Shown: positions 40,567 through 50,327, counted from the first letter of the stretch. The stretch: 64,000 nucleotides of DNA from Enterobacter mori LMG 25706 (GCF_000211415.1 NZ_GL890775.1:453253-517252), one strand, 5' to 3'. Program-made: numbers and translations. The notes: generated by a model not told the origin, from the sequence alone.

Positions 40567-41130
40567 TTAAATAGTCACACAGCGGTGTTAACTTATGGGG
40601 TGTCAAAAGTAAATTAAATGTTATTTCGGAGGGTTGCATAAATGCAATGGAAAAATAACCTGGCCCGACTACGCTTTATTGTTTGTCCCCGTTGAAATGT
40701 TGCTTACTTTCGCGTTAATTAAAATCACTTCTGTTTATATTTTTTCCCGTCTTCGATAACCAATCTCATCTTTGCATGCACATATCATTAACATGGTTTT
40801 TACCATTCTCACCATGATTAAACATGGTTAACATCAACGGTTGTTTTTGATTTAAATCAAAGTTTAATCCTTGGAAAAACCCATCAAAAGGCGCTAAATT
40901 GTCCCGGATCAAAATGGCCGAAAAGTGGTAATTTTGCTATAAATTGATCGTCGTCGAAAAACGTAAATGTGATTCAATAAAAACCTGTTTATTGTAAGGG
41001 TTTTGCAGCGTATTATATTTGCGGGATCAATTTGAGTTTTTTATTAACCTATTTGTAACCTGACGTCATCGTTTTTATCCTTCTCCAGGGTAATAACGAC
41101 GACAAGGATGCGAATAATTTGTATTGGGGC
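40567..41130 (+). promoter_or_regulatory. cydABX promoter region with FNR palindrome
   Basis: Long AT-rich control region. TTGATTTAAATCAA at 40847-40860 is a perfect FNR consensus site. Repeats of GTTAA/GGTTAAC type around 40710-40835 (CATGGTTTTTACC, CATGATTAAACATGG) resemble ArcA-bound sequence. In E. coli ArcA activates cydAB when oxygen falls and FNR represses under full anaerobiosis; the AT-rich composition also suits H-NS. No gene is seen in 40567-41130. Confidence 0.75.
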
Positions 41131-41184
41131 ATGCGTGTGGATCTCTCTCTGACGGGGTTCACTCTCGGAGTCTTCATGCGATGA
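41131..41184 (+). CDS. Possible 17-codon leader ORF upstream of cydA
   Basis: ATG at 41131 runs 17 codons ([17 protein letters not shown]) to TGA at 41182-41184, ending 13 bases before cydA. Spacing to a ribosome site is poor (GGGG directly adjacent). The nucleotide sequence appears close to the E. coli cydA leader as I remember it, which suggests constraint, but that could be on RNA structure rather than on a peptide. Not a recognised gene. Confidence 0.3.
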   Translation: MRVDLSLTGFTLGVFMR

Positions 41185-41197
41185 GCAAGGAGTCATA

Positions 41198-42766
41198 ATG
41201 TTAGACGTAGTCGAACTGTCGCGCTTACAGTTTGCCTTGACCGCGATGTACCACTTCCTGTTTGTGCCACTGACGCTCGGTATGGCGTTCCTGCTGGCCA
41301 TCATGGAAACGGTTTACGTCCTCTCCGGCAAACAGATTTATAAAGATATGACCAAGTTCTGGGGCAAGTTGTTTGGTATCAACTTTGCACTGGGCGTGGC
41401 AACCGGTCTGACCATGGAGTTCCAGTTCGGGACTAACTGGTCTTACTATTCCCACTATGTAGGGGATATCTTCGGTGCGCCGCTGGCCATTGAAGGTCTG
41501 ATGGCCTTCTTCCTCGAATCCACCTTTGTAGGTCTGTTCTTCTTCGGTTGGGACCGTCTGGGTAAAGTCCAGCATATGGCGGTAACCTGGCTGGTGGCAT
41601 TCGGCTCTAACCTGTCCGCGCTGTGGATCCTGGTGGCAAACGGCTGGATGCAGAACCCAATCGCATCCGATTTCAACTTCGAAACCATGCGCATGGAGAT
41701 GGTCAGCTTTGCTGAGCTGGTCCTGAACCCGGTTGCTCAGGTTAAATTCGTTCACACCGTGGCTTCTGGCTATGTGTGCGGTGCGATGTTCGTACTGGGC
41801 ATCAGCTCTTACTACATGCTGCGCGGTCGCGACTTCGCTTTCGCAAAACGCTCCTTTGCTATTGCAGCAAGCTTCGGTATGGCGGCAATTCTCTCTGTTA
41901 TTGTTCTGGGTGATGAATCCGGTTACGAAATGGGCGACGTGCAGAAAACCAAGCTGGCCGCTATTGAAGCAGAATGGGAAACCCAACCGGCTCCGGCGGC
42001 ATTTACCCTGTTCGGTATTCCCGATCAGGAAGCGCAGGAAAACCGCTTCGCCATTCAGATTCCTTATGCGTTGGGCATCATCGCCACTCGCTCCGTCGAC
42101 CAACAGGTGACTGGCCTGAAAGATCTGATGGTGCAGCACGAAGAGCGTATCCGTAACGGGATGAAAGCCTACTCGCTGCTGGAACAGCTGCGCGCCGGTT
42201 CAACCGATCAGGCCGTTCGCGATCAGTTTAACGACGTGAAGAAAGACCTGGGTTACGGCCTGCTGCTGAAACGCTATACCCCGAACGTCTCCGACGCAAC
42301 GGAAGCGCAAATCCAGATGGCAACCAAAGACTCGATTCCACGCGTTGCACCGTTGTACTTCGCGTTCCGTATCATGGTGGGCTGCGGCATCATCATGCTG
42401 CTGATTATCGCGGCATCCTTCTGGTCCGTGATTCGCAACCGTATCGGTGAGAAAAAATGGCTGCTGCGCACCGCGCTGTACGGTATTCCTCTGCCATGGA
42501 TTGCCATCGAATCCGGTTGGTTTGTTGCGGAGTATGGCCGTCAGCCATGGGCAATCGGTGAGGTGCTGCCAACGGCAGTCGCGAACTCGTCCCTGACTGC
42601 GGGTGACCTGATCTTCTCCATGCTGCTGATTTGCGGTCTGTACACCCTGTTCCTGGTGGCTGAACTGTTCCTGATGTTCAAGTTCGCGCGCCTTGGCCCA
42701 AGCAGCCTGAAAACCGGTCGCTATCACTACGAGCAGTCTACCGCGACTACTCAGCCGGCACGCTAA
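41198..42766 (+). CDS. cydA: Cytochrome bd-I ubiquinol oxidase subunit I, CydA
   Basis: 522-residue heme subunit of the high-affinity oxygen reductase. Heme ligands are His19 (TAMYHFLF), His186 ([10 protein letters not shown]) and a Met near 394 ([10 protein letters not shown]). The periplasmic quinol-binding Q-loop (about 255-375) is of the long type found in enterobacteria. The start is ATG 41198 behind AAGGAG. First gene of cydABX-ybgE. Confidence 0.98.
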   Translation: MLDVVELSRLQFALTAMYHFLFVPLTLGMAFLLAIMETVYVLSGKQIYKDMTKFWGKLFGINFALGVATGLTMEFQFGTNWSYYSHYVGDIFGAPLAIEGLMAFFLESTFVGLFFFGWDRLGKVQHMAVTWLVAFGSNLSALWILVANGWMQNPIASDFNFETMRMEMVSFAELVLNPVAQVKFVHTVASGYVCGAMFVLGISSYYMLRGRDFAFAKRSFAIAASFGMAAILSVIVLGDESGYEMGDVQKTKLAAIEAEWETQPAPAAFTLFGIPDQEAQENRFAIQIPYALGIIATRSVDQQVTGLKDLMVQHEERIRNGMKAYSLLEQLRAGSTDQAVRDQFNDVKKDLGYGLLLKRYTPNVSDATEAQIQMATKDSIPRVAPLYFAFRIMVGCGIIMLLIIAASFWSVIRNRIGEKKWLLRTALYGIPLPWIAIESGWFVAEYGRQPWAIGEVLPTAVANSSLTAGDLIFSMLLICGLYTLFLVAELFLMFKFARLGPSSLKTGRYHYEQSTATTQPAR

Positions 42767-42781
42767 GACAGGAGTCATCAA

Positions 42782-43921
42782 ATGATCGATTATGAAGTAT
42801 TGCGTTTTATCTGGTGGCTGTTGATTGGCGTTCTGCTGATCGGTTTTGCGGTCACTGATGGTTTCGACATGGGTGTAGGGATGCTTACCCGTTTCCTCGG
42901 TCGTAATGACACCGAGCGTCGAATCATGATCAACTCCATCGCCCCTCACTGGGACGGTAACCAGGTGTGGCTGATCACCGCGGGTGGCGCGCTGTTCGCT
43001 GCCTGGCCGATGGTCTACGCGGCTGCGTTCTCCGGCTTCTACGTGGCGATGATTCTGGTGCTGGCGTCTTTATTCTTCCGTCCGGTAGGCTTCGATTACC
43101 GTTCCAAGATTGAAGATACCCGCTGGCGTAACATGTGGGACTGGGGCATCTTCATCGGTAGCTTTGTTCCGCCGCTGGTGATTGGCGTGGCATTCGGTAA
43201 CCTGCTGCAGGGCGTACCGTTCCACATCGATGAATATATGCGTCTTTACTACACCGGTAACTTCTTCCAGCTGCTGAATCCGTTTGGTCTGCTGGCAGGT
43301 GTTGTTAGCGTGGCGATGATCATTACTCAGGGCGCGACCTATCTGCAGATGCGTACCGTGGGTGAACTGCACCTGCGTTCCCGTGCAACGGCTCAGGTTG
43401 CGGCGCTGGTCACTCTGGTTTGCTTCGCTCTGGCCGGTGTGTGGGTGGTGTACGGTATCGATGGTTACGTGGTGACGTCTGCGATCAACCATGTTGCGCC
43501 GTCTAACCCGCTGACGAAAGAAGTTGCGCGTCAGGCGGGTGCCTGGATGGTGAACTTCAACAATACCCCTGCTCTGTGGGCTATCCCGGCGCTGGGCGTA
43601 CTGTTGCCACTGTTGACCGTGCTGACCTCTCGTCTGGAAAAAGGCGCTCTGGCGTTCGTGTTCTCTTCACTGACACTGGCGTGCATCATCCTGACGGCAG
43701 GTATTGCGATGTTCCCGTTCGTCATGCCATCCAGCACTATGATGAATGCTAGCCTGACCATGTGGGATGCAACCTCCAGCCAGCTGACGCTGAACCTGAT
43801 GACCTATGTTGCCTGCGTGTTCGTACCGATTATTCTGCTCTACACCGCCTGGTGTTACTGGAAAATGTTCGGTCGTATCACCAAAGAACATATCGAAAGC
43901 AATACCCACTCTATGTACTAA
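42782..43921 (+). CDS. cydB: Cytochrome bd-I ubiquinol oxidase subunit II, CydB
   Basis: 379 residues with about eight to nine membrane helices, structurally related to CydA but without heme ligands in this oxidase type. The N-terminal FAVTDGFDMGVGML and HWDGNQVWLITAGGALFAAWP segments are diagnostic for the family and include acidic residues in the proton/oxygen path region. It begins 15 bases after cydA behind ACAGGAG. Confidence 0.98.
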   Translation: MIDYEVLRFIWWLLIGVLLIGFAVTDGFDMGVGMLTRFLGRNDTERRIMINSIAPHWDGNQVWLITAGGALFAAWPMVYAAAFSGFYVAMILVLASLFFRPVGFDYRSKIEDTRWRNMWDWGIFIGSFVPPLVIGVAFGNLLQGVPFHIDEYMRLYYTGNFFQLLNPFGLLAGVVSVAMIITQGATYLQMRTVGELHLRSRATAQVAALVTLVCFALAGVWVVYGIDGYVVTSAINHVAPSNPLTKEVARQAGAWMVNFNNTPALWAIPALGVLLPLLTVLTSRLEKGALAFVFSSLTLACIILTAGIAMFPFVMPSSTMMNASLTMWDATSSQLTLNLMTYVACVFVPIILLYTAWCYWKMFGRITKEHIESNTHSMY

Positions 43922-43935
43922 GTAAGGAGCTGAAT

Positions 43936-44049
43936 ATGTGGTATTTCGCATGGATTTTAGGGACGCTTCTTGCCTGCGCATTTGGTGTCATCACTGCCCT
44001 GGCGCTTGAGCACGTCGAAGCGACCAAAGCGGGTGAAGAAAAACACTAA
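43936..44049 (+). CDS. cydX: CydX, small subunit of cytochrome bd-I
   Basis: 37-residue protein, a single membrane helix beginning MWYFAWILGTLLACAFGVI and ending in a charged tail. The length equals that of E. coli CydX (formerly YbgT), which is needed for oxidase stability and heme b595/d integrity. GTAAGGAG precedes the ATG. Its stop is fused to the next start (TAATG). Confidence 0.95.
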   Translation: MWYFAWILGTLLACAFGVITALALEHVEATKAGEEKH

Positions 44050-44339
44050 TGAATATTATCGCAACGTTATATGCGGTAATGGACAAGCGCCCGTTACGGG
44101 CGCTTTCTTTAGTGATGGCATTACTGCTGGCGGGCTGCATCTTCTGGGACCCGTCGCGCTTTGCGGCAAAGACCAGCGAACTTGAGATCTGGCACGGCTT
44201 CCTCATCATGTGGGCGGTGTGCGCAGGGGTCATTCACGGCGTGGGCTTTCGTCCGAAAGCCGTTCACTGGCAGGGAATTTTCTGCCCGCTGATTGCCGAT
44301 TTGGTTCTCCTTGCTGGTCTGATTTTCTTCTTCTTCTGA
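44049..44339 (+). CDS. ybgE: YbgE, cyd operon membrane protein
   Basis: 96 residues with three hydrophobic segments (about 17-35, 47-62, 75-96). Conserved parts include MDKRPLRALSL and GFRPKAVHWQGIFCP. It is translationally coupled to cydX. In E. coli it belongs to the cyd operon; its function is unknown and it is not needed for oxidase activity. Confidence 0.92.
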   Translation: MNIIATLYAVMDKRPLRALSLVMALLLAGCIFWDPSRFAAKTSELEIWHGFLIMWAVCAGVIHGVGFRPKAVHWQGIFCPLIADLVLLAGLIFFFF

Positions 44340-44360
44340 ATAAGAAATGTCCTATAACGA

Positions 44361-44382
44361 TATGGGCTTACCCGAGCCCATA
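44361..44382. terminator. Hairpin between ybgE and ybgC
   Basis: TATGGGCT and AGCCCATA form a perfect 8-bp stem with a 6-base loop just after the cyd operon, followed by A-rich then T-rich sequence. It is probably a weak terminator, or a hairpin reducing read-through into the tol-pal operon. The tol-pal promoter should lie in 44390-44470. Confidence 0.6.
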
Positions 44383-44487
44383 AAAATTTACTCTCCGTTT
44401 ACTTTCTCCCATTCCAAACCATCATTCCCGCGCGTATAGTAGCGAAGTTTAAAAGCTCTAACTTTTGTTGCATTACTGGGATGTAAA

Positions 44488-44892
44488 GTGAATACAACGC
44501 TGTTTCGATGGCCGGTTCGTGTCTACTACGAAGATACCGATGCCGGTGGTGTGGTCTACCACGCCAGCTACGTTGCTTTTTATGAACGGGCACGCACAGA
44601 GATGCTGCGCCATCATCACTTTAGTCAGCAGGTGCTGTTGGCTGAGCGAGTTGCCTTCGTGGTACGCAAGATGACGCTTGAGTATTTTGCGCCTGCCAGA
44701 CTTGACGATATGCTCGAAGTCCAAACTGAAATTACATCAATGCGCGGAACCTCACTGGTTTTCACGCAGCGGATAGTCAATGCAGAGAACACCGTACTGA
44801 ACTCAGCTGAAGTACTGATTGTTTGTGTTGATCCAACCATAATGAAGCCTCGTGCGCTTCCTAAGTCTATTGTCGCGGAGTTTAAGCAGTGA
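44488..44892 (+). CDS. ybgC: YbgC, acyl-CoA thioesterase of the tol-pal cluster
   Basis: 134-residue hotdog-fold thioesterase of the 4-hydroxybenzoyl-CoA thioesterase class. The catalytic Asp is in [13 protein letters not shown], followed by the [13 protein letters not shown] helix. The E. coli enzyme acts on acyl-CoA or acyl-ACP and interacts with phospholipid synthesis proteins. It overlaps tolQ by 4 bases (GTGA). Confidence 0.96.
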   Translation: MNTTLFRWPVRVYYEDTDAGGVVYHASYVAFYERARTEMLRHHHFSQQVLLAERVAFVVRKMTLEYFAPARLDDMLEVQTEITSMRGTSLVFTQRIVNAENTVLNSAEVLIVCVDPTIMKPRALPKSIVAEFKQ

Positions 44893-45582
44893 CTGACATG
44901 AATATCCTTGATTTGTTCCTGAAGGCTAGCCTTCTGGTTAAACTTATCATGTTGATTTTGATTGGTTTTTCAATCGCATCCTGGGCCATCATTATCCAGA
45001 GAACGCGTATTCTTAATGCCGCTGGCCGTGAAGCCGAAGCGTTTGAAGACAAGGTTCTGGTCGGGTATCGAACTTTCTCGTCTGTACCAGGAAAGCCAGG
45101 GGCGCCGTGATAATCTTTCAGGCTCCGAACAACTTTTCTATAGCGGATTCAAAGAGTTTGCCCGCTTACATCGCGCGAATAACCACGCGCCGGAAGCGGT
45201 AGTAGAAGGTGCATCGCGTGCGATGCGCATTTCCATGAATCGCGAACTGGAAACCCTTGAGACCCACATTCCGTTCCTCGGCACTGTGGGTTCCATCAGT
45301 CCGTATATCGGTCTGTTTGGTACCGTGTGGGGGATCATGCACGCCTTTATCGCGTTAGGCGCGGTGAAGCAGGCGACGTTGCAGATGGTTGCGCCGGGTA
45401 TCGCTGAAGCACTGATTGCGACCGCTATCGGTCTGTTTGCGGCAATCCCGGCGGTTATGGCTTACAACCGTCTGAACCAGCGCGTGAACAAACTGGAACT
45501 GAACTACGACAACTTTATGGAAGAGTTCACCGCGATTCTGCACCGTCAGGCGTTTACCAGTACCGAGAGCAACAAGGGGTAA
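44889..45582 (+). pseudogene. tolQ: tolQ interrupted by a +1 frameshift (single inserted base)
   Basis: TolQ is the inner-membrane proton-channel subunit that, with TolR, energises TolA. From GTG 44889 the frame reads a normal TolQ for 55 codons (to FEDK at 45051-45053), then an extra G at 45053-45054 shifts it and translation stops at 45110 after 73 residues. Skipping one G restores [12 protein letters not shown] and an open frame to 45582, giving exactly 230 residues, the E. coli length, with all three membrane helices and no other defect. No slippery heptamer or homologous precedent supports programmed frameshifting. If real, it should disable Tol-Pal energisation (outer-membrane leakiness, chaining, tolerance to group A colicins). 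A sequencing or assembly error is an equally open explanation. Confidence 0.93.
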
Positions 45583-45585
45583 ACC

Positions 45586-46014
45586 ATGGCCAGATCGCGT
45601 GGACGAGGTCGTCGCGAGCTCAAGCCCGAAATCAATATCGTTCCACTGCTGGACGTACTGCTGGTACTGCTGCTGATCTTTATGGCGACAGCGCCCATCA
45701 TTACCCAGAGCGTGGAAGTTGATCTGCCGGATGCGACAGAATCACAGGCGGTAAGCACCAATGACGATCCTCCGGTCATCATTGAGGTTTCCGGTGTAGG
45801 GCAGTACAGCGTAGTGGTCGAGAAAGATCGTATGGATCAACTGCCGCCCGAGCAGGTTATTGCTGAAGCGCAACGACGCCTGGAGTCAAATCCGAAAACG
45901 GTCTTCTTAATCGGTGGCGCAAAAGACGTGCCTTACGATGAAATTATTAAAGCGCTGAACTTGCTACATAGTGCGGGCGTTAAGTCTGTTGGCTTAATGA
46001 CTCAGCCTATTTGA
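45586..46014 (+). CDS. tolR: TolR, Tol-Pal proton channel subunit
   Basis: 142 residues of the ExbD/TolR family. The single membrane helix carries the proton-carrying Asp23 in NIVPLLDVLLVLLLIF. The rest is periplasmic, ending with the C-terminal LLHSAGVKSVGLMTQPI helix. It pairs with TolQ, which is frameshifted here. It starts 3 bases after the tolQ stop. Confidence 0.97.
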   Translation: MARSRGRGRRELKPEINIVPLLDVLLVLLLIFMATAPIITQSVEVDLPDATESQAVSTNDDPPVIIEVSGVGQYSVVVEKDRMDQLPPEQVIAEAQRRLESNPKTVFLIGGAKDVPYDEIIKALNLLHSAGVKSVGLMTQPI

Positions 46015-46042
46015 TCATCTGCGTAGTTTTTGGGAACCGATA

Positions 46043-47248
46043 GTGTCAAAGGCAACCGAACAGAACGACAAGCTTAAGCGAGCGATAATCGTCTCCGCAG
46101 TGCTGCACGTTATTCTTTTTGCAGCGCTGATCTGGAGTTCGTTCGACGAGCACATTGATGCATCAGCTGGCGGCGGTGGGGGGTCTTCCATCGATGCCGT
46201 CATGGTGGATCCCGGTGCGGTAGTGCAGAACTATAATCGTCAGCAACAGCAGCAGGCGAGCGCAAAACGTGCTGAAGAGCAGCGTGAAAAACAGGCGCAA
46301 CAGCAAGCGGAAGAACTGCGTGAAAAGCAGGCCGCGGAGCAGGAGCGTCTGAAGCAGCTTGAGAAAGAGCGTTTGCAGGCGCAGGACGCGGCGAAAGAGC
46401 AGGCTGAGCAGCAGAAACAGGCTGAAGCCGCAGCGAAGAAAGCGCAAGAACAGCAGAAACAGGCGGAGGAAGCTGCGGCCAAAGCCGCTGCGGATGCGAA
46501 AGCACAGGCAGATGCGCAGGCTAAATTAGCCGCAGACGCTGCGAAGAAAGCCGCTGCTGACGCTCAGAAGAAAGCTGAAGCGGAAGCCGCGAAGAAAGCC
46601 GCTGCTGATGCTCAGAAGAAAGCCGAAGCGGAAGCCGCGAAGAAAGCCGCTCAGGAAGCAGAGAAGAAAGCTGCTGCCGAGGCGGCGAAGAAAGCGGCTG
46701 CTGCCGAGAAAGCCGCAGCTGAAAAAGCGGCCGCCGCAGAAAAAGCCGCAGCCGATAAAAAAGCTGCAGCCGCGAAGGCCGCTGCCGATAAGAAAGCAGC
46801 CGCCGAAAAAGCCGCTGCGAAAAAGGCTGCTGCCGCTGAAAAAGCTGCCGCTGCTGCAGGCGTTGACGATCTGCTGGGCGATCTCAGTTCAGGTAAGAAT
46901 GCACCGAAAACGGGTGGCGGAGCGAAAGGAAACAACGCAGCGCCGTCTGGAAGTGGTAACACTAAGAGTAACGGTGCATCAGGCGCTGAAATCAACGGTT
47001 ATGCCGCGCAGATTAAATCCGCTATCGAAAGCCGATTTTATGATGCGTCTTCCTACACCGGTAAAACGTGTACGCTGCGTATAAAACTGGCGCCGGATGG
47101 GATGCTGCTCGATATTCAGTCTGAAGGTGGCGATCCAGCCTTATGTACTGCTGCACTGGCTGCAGCGCGTCAGGCGAAGATGCCAAAACCGCCTTCTCAG
47201 GCCGTGTATGAAGTCTTTAAAAATGCGCCACTGGACTTCAAACCTTAA
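46043..47248 (+). CDS. tolA: TolA, periplasm-spanning Tol-Pal protein
   Basis: 401 residues (E. coli 421). Start GTG at 46043. Domain I has one membrane helix (about 14-34, IIVSAVLHVILFAALIWSSF). Domain II is a long Ala/Lys/Glu/Gln-rich alpha-helical rod (about 65-285). Domain III (about 300-401) binds TolB/Pal, colicins and phage g3p, with the disulfide pair in GKTCTLRIKL and DPALCTAAL. The rod contains a 48-bp tandem duplication (see separate entry). The shorter total length reflects rod length variation, not truncation. Confidence 0.97.
   Translation: MSKATEQNDKLKRAIIVSAVLHVILFAALIWSSFDEHIDASAGGGGGSSIDAVMVDPGAVVQNYNRQQQQQASAKRAEEQREKQAQQQAEELREKQAAEQERLKQLEKERLQAQDAAKEQAEQQKQAEAAAKKAQEQQKQAEEAAAKAAADAKAQADAQAKLAADAAKKAAADAQKKAEAEAAKKAAADAQKKAEAEAAKKAAQEAEKKAAAEAAKKAAAAEKAAAEKAAAAEKAAADKKAAAAKAAADKKAAAEKAAAKKAAAAEKAAAAAGVDDLLGDLSSGKNAPKTGGGAKGNNAAPSGSGNTKSNGASGAEINGYAAQIKSAIESRFYDASSYTGKTCTLRIKLAPDGMLLDIQSEGGDPALCTAALAAARQAKMPKPPSQAVYEVFKNAPLDFKP
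46541..46636 (+). repeat. 48-bp tandem duplication inside the TolA rod
   Basis: Two copies of a 48-base unit, starting GCGAAGAAAGCC at 46541 and again at 46589, with only a few silent differences, and a third partial copy from 46637. Each encodes 16 residues of the AKKAAADAQKKAEAEA type. This keeps the helical heptad-like spacing and gives a simple route to rod length change. Confidence 0.9.
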
Positions 47249-47253
47249 GTTAC

Positions 47254-47280
47254 ATTTTCCCCGTGCAAACGGGGGAAAAT
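47254..47280. terminator. Hairpin between tolA and tolB
   Basis: ATTTTCCCCGT and ACGGGGGAAAAT pair around GCAA right after tolA. In E. coli tolB-pal-cpoB also has its own promoter in this gap, and the 131 bases here leave room for one. The flanking A/T runs make it a possible two-way terminator. Confidence 0.75.
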
Positions 47281-47382
47281 AGACCAGGTTTAGTCACAGG
47301 GTTCAGGTAGTTTTGTCTATTTGAGTTTGTTAACATTCTGCTAAATTATCGTGGGTAAGGTTACCCAGATAAGGGAGATATG

Positions 47383-48675
47383 ATGAAGCAGGCATTACGT
47401 GTAGCATTTAGTTTTTTAATGCTGTGGGCAGCTGTGCTGCATGCAGAAGTACGTATCGAGATCACCCAGGGGGTGGACTCGGCGCGCCCAATCGGCGTTG
47501 TTCCGTTCCAGTGGGCTGGCCCGGGTGCGGCGCCTGAAGACATCGGCGGCATTGTAGCCGCTGACCTGCGTAACAGCGGCAAATTCAACCCATTAGATCG
47601 TTCTCGCCTGCCACAGCAGCCGGGCACTGCGCAGGAAGTACAGCCTGCGGCGTGGTCTGCGCTGGGTATTGATGCGGTCGTGGTCGGTCAGGTAACGCCT
47701 GCCCCAGACGGTGGCTACAACGTGGCTTATCAGCTGGTCGATACCGGCGGTGCGCCAGGTACCGTTCTGGCTCAGAACACTTATAAAGTGAACAAGCAGT
47801 GGCTGCGCTATGCGGGCCACACCGCAAGTGACGAAGTGTTTGAGAAGCTGACCGGTATTAAAGGTGCATTCCGTACTCGTATCGCTTACGTCGTTCAGAC
47901 CAACGGCGGTCAGTTCCCGTATGAGCTGCGCGTTTCTGACTACGATGGCTACAACCAGTTCACCGTTCACCGTTCTCCACAGCCGCTGATGTCTCCGGCG
48001 TGGTCTCCTGACGGTTCCAAACTGGCCTACGTAACCTTCGAAAGCGGTCGTTCTGCGCTGGTTATCCAGACTCTGTCTAACGGTGCCGTGCGTCAGGTTG
48101 CGTCGTTCCCACGTCACAACGGTGCGCCTGCGTTCTCTCCGGATGGCTCAAAACTGGCCTTTGCCCTGTCTAAAACCGGTAGCCTGAACCTGTACGTGAT
48201 GGACATCGGTTCTGGTCAGATTCGTCAGGTGACGGATGGCCGTAGCAACAACACCGAACCAACCTGGTCCCCGGACAGCCAGCACCTGGCCTTCACGTCC
48301 GACCAGGCCGGTCGTCCACAAGTTTATAAAGTGAATATCAACGGCGGAGCGCCGCAGCGTATTACCTGGGAAGGTTCTCAGAACCAGGATGCTGACGTCA
48401 GTGCCGATGGTAAAACGATGGTAATGGTTAGTTCTGCGGGTGGTCAGCAGCACATTGCCAAACAAGATCTGGTAACGGGTGGCGTGCAAGTTCTCTCGTC
48501 AACGTTCCTGGATGAAACGCCAAGTCTGGCACCTAACGGCACGATGGTAATCTACAGCTCTTCTCAGGGGATGGGATCTGTGCTGAATCTGGTTTCTACA
48601 GATGGGCGTTTCAAAGCGCGTATTCCGGCAACTGATGGACAGGTAAAATCACCTGCCTGGTCGCCGTATCTGTAA
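47383..48675 (+). CDS. tolB: TolB, periplasmic beta-propeller of the Tol-Pal system
   Basis: 430 residues. A signal peptide ([21 protein letters not shown], residues 1-21) is followed by the mature N-terminus EVRIEI, which interacts with TolA in E. coli. An N-terminal alpha/beta domain precedes a six-bladed propeller with repeated SPDGSKLAF and SxDGK motifs that binds Pal. The second ATG at 47383 is spaced better from AAGGGAG than the one at 47380. It is intact despite the upstream tolQ defect. Confidence 0.97.
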   Translation: MKQALRVAFSFLMLWAAVLHAEVRIEITQGVDSARPIGVVPFQWAGPGAAPEDIGGIVAADLRNSGKFNPLDRSRLPQQPGTAQEVQPAAWSALGIDAVVVGQVTPAPDGGYNVAYQLVDTGGAPGTVLAQNTYKVNKQWLRYAGHTASDEVFEKLTGIKGAFRTRIAYVVQTNGGQFPYELRVSDYDGYNQFTVHRSPQPLMSPAWSPDGSKLAYVTFESGRSALVIQTLSNGAVRQVASFPRHNGAPAFSPDGSKLAFALSKTGSLNLYVMDIGSGQIRQVTDGRSNNTEPTWSPDSQHLAFTSDQAGRPQVYKVNINGGAPQRITWEGSQNQDADVSADGKTMVMVSSAGGQQHIAKQDLVTGGVQVLSSTFLDETPSLAPNGTMVIYSSSQGMGSVLNLVSTDGRFKARIPATDGQVKSPAWSPYL

Positions 48676-48686
48676 ATAATAATTAA

Positions 48687-49232
<546 letters not shown>

Positions 49233-49241
49233 GAGAATGGC

Positions 49242-50036
49242 ATGAGCAGTAACTTCAGACATCATCTCATGAGTCTGTCGTTACTGGTTGGAATAGCGGC
49301 CCCCTGGGCCGCTTTTGCTCAGGCACCAATCAGTAGTGTCGGCTCAGGCTCGGTAGAAGACCGGGTCACTCAACTCGAGCGTATTTCTAACGCTCACAGT
49401 CAGCTTTTAACCCAACTCCAGCAGCAGCTTTCCGATAACCAAAATGATATTGACTCCCTTCGCGGCCAGATCCAGGAAAGCCAGTATCAGTTGAACCAGG
49501 TTGTGGAACGCCAGAAGCAGATCTTACTGCAGATGGATAGCCTGAGTAGCGGTGGTGCAGCAGCACAGCCTGCAGCGGGCGACCAAAGCGGTGCAGCAAC
49601 AGCGACACCTGCTCCGACAGGAGATGCGTCAGCCTCTTCAGGCGCGCCTGTACAGAGCGGTGACGCGAATACTGACTACAACGCGGCTATCGCCCTGGTA
49701 CAGGACAAATCTCGCCAGGACGACGCTATCGTTGCGTTTCAGAACTTCGTGAAGAAGTACCCTGATTCCACTTACCAGCCAAATGCGAACTACTGGCTCG
49801 GTCAGCTGAATTACAACAAGGGTAAAAAGGACGATGCGGCGTTTTATTTTGCCTCAGTGGTGAAAAATTACCCGAAATCGCCAAAAGCGCCGGATGCGAT
49901 GTATAAGGTCGGCGTGATCATGCAGGACAAAGGTGACACTGCGAAGGCCAAAGCAGTGTATCAGCAGGTTGTCACAAAATTCCCGGGTACCGAAGGTGCC
50001 AAACAGGCGCAAAAACGTCTGAGTTCGATGGGATGA
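49242..50036 (+). CDS. cpoB: CpoB (YbgF), coordinator of PBP1B and Tol-Pal during division
   Basis: 264 residues. Signal peptide to about residue 26 (AAPWAAFA), then an N-terminal trimerising coiled coil (about 35-95, rich in Gln and Leu), an Ala/Gly/Ser/Thr linker, and a C-terminal TPR domain (about 140-260, repeated YWLGQLNYNKGK and KAKAVYQQVVTKFPGT units) that binds TolA. It links outer-membrane constriction to septal wall synthesis. Last gene of the cluster. Confidence 0.96.
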   Translation: MSSNFRHHLMSLSLLVGIAAPWAAFAQAPISSVGSGSVEDRVTQLERISNAHSQLLTQLQQQLSDNQNDIDSLRGQIQESQYQLNQVVERQKQILLQMDSLSSGGAAAQPAAGDQSGAATATPAPTGDASASSGAPVQSGDANTDYNAAIALVQDKSRQDDAIVAFQNFVKKYPDSTYQPNANYWLGQLNYNKGKKDDAAFYFASVVKNYPKSPKAPDAMYKVGVIMQDKGDTAKAKAVYQQVVTKFPGTEGAKQAQKRLSSMG

Positions 50037-50045
50037 TTATCGCAT

Positions 50046-50071
50046 GACCAGAAATCGTGTTATTTCTGGTC
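50046..50071. terminator. Hairpin after cpoB
   Basis: GACCAGAAAT and ATTTCTGGTC form a perfect 10-bp stem with a 6-base loop, 10 bases after the cpoB stop. There is no T run, so termination may be Rho-assisted. Confidence 0.65.
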
Positions 50072-50119
50072 GTGCCGCATGATTCGTAAGCAGTTAAGTG
50101 ATCTTCATCGAAATTTTTG

Positions 50120-50147
50120 TTGCGCAGAATTCTTAAATCAGTAATAT
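50120..50147 (+). promoter_or_regulatory. Candidate tRNA-Lys promoter
   Basis: TTGCGC at 50120-50125 and TAATAT at 50142-50147 with 16 bases between, followed by a GC-rich discriminator (CCGCCG). That combination is typical of stable-RNA promoters under stringent control. Confidence 0.55.
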
Positions 50148-50197
50148 ATGCCGCCGTTGCCACGGGATATCAAACAACGTGAAAACAGCGTAAAAGT

Positions 50198-50273
50198 GGG
50201 TCGTTAGCTCAGTTGGTAGAGCAGTTGACTTTTAATCAATTGGTCGCAGGTTCGAATCCTGCACGACCCACCA
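50198..50273 (+). tRNA. tRNA-Lys (anticodon UUU), copy 1
   Basis: 76 bases: acceptor arms GGGTCGT/ACGACCC, D-arm with TAGCTCAGTTGGTAGAGC, anticodon loop CTTTTAA (anticodon TTT), T-arm GGTTCGAATCC, and encoded CCA. E. coli has an array of lys and val tRNA genes (lysT to lysQ) between cpoB and nadA; only two Lys genes and no Val gene are present here. Confidence 0.98.
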
Positions 50274-50275
50274 AT

Positions 50276-50301
50276 TTTAATGTCTTACTCGAGACATTAA
50301 A
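50276..50301. repeat. 10-bp perfect inverted repeat in the tRNA spacer
   Basis: TTTAATGTCT and AGACATTAAA around a TACTCG loop, three bases after the first tRNA CCA end. It may be an RNase processing hairpin in the precursor. Confidence 0.7.
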
Positions 50302-50327
50302 CGTGAAGGATAACGTTGCTTCAGCAA

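Noticed and set aside
45040-45112. Programmed ribosomal frameshifting in tolQ
   Set aside because: No slippery heptamer, stimulatory hairpin or family precedent at the shift point; a simple insertion explains it.
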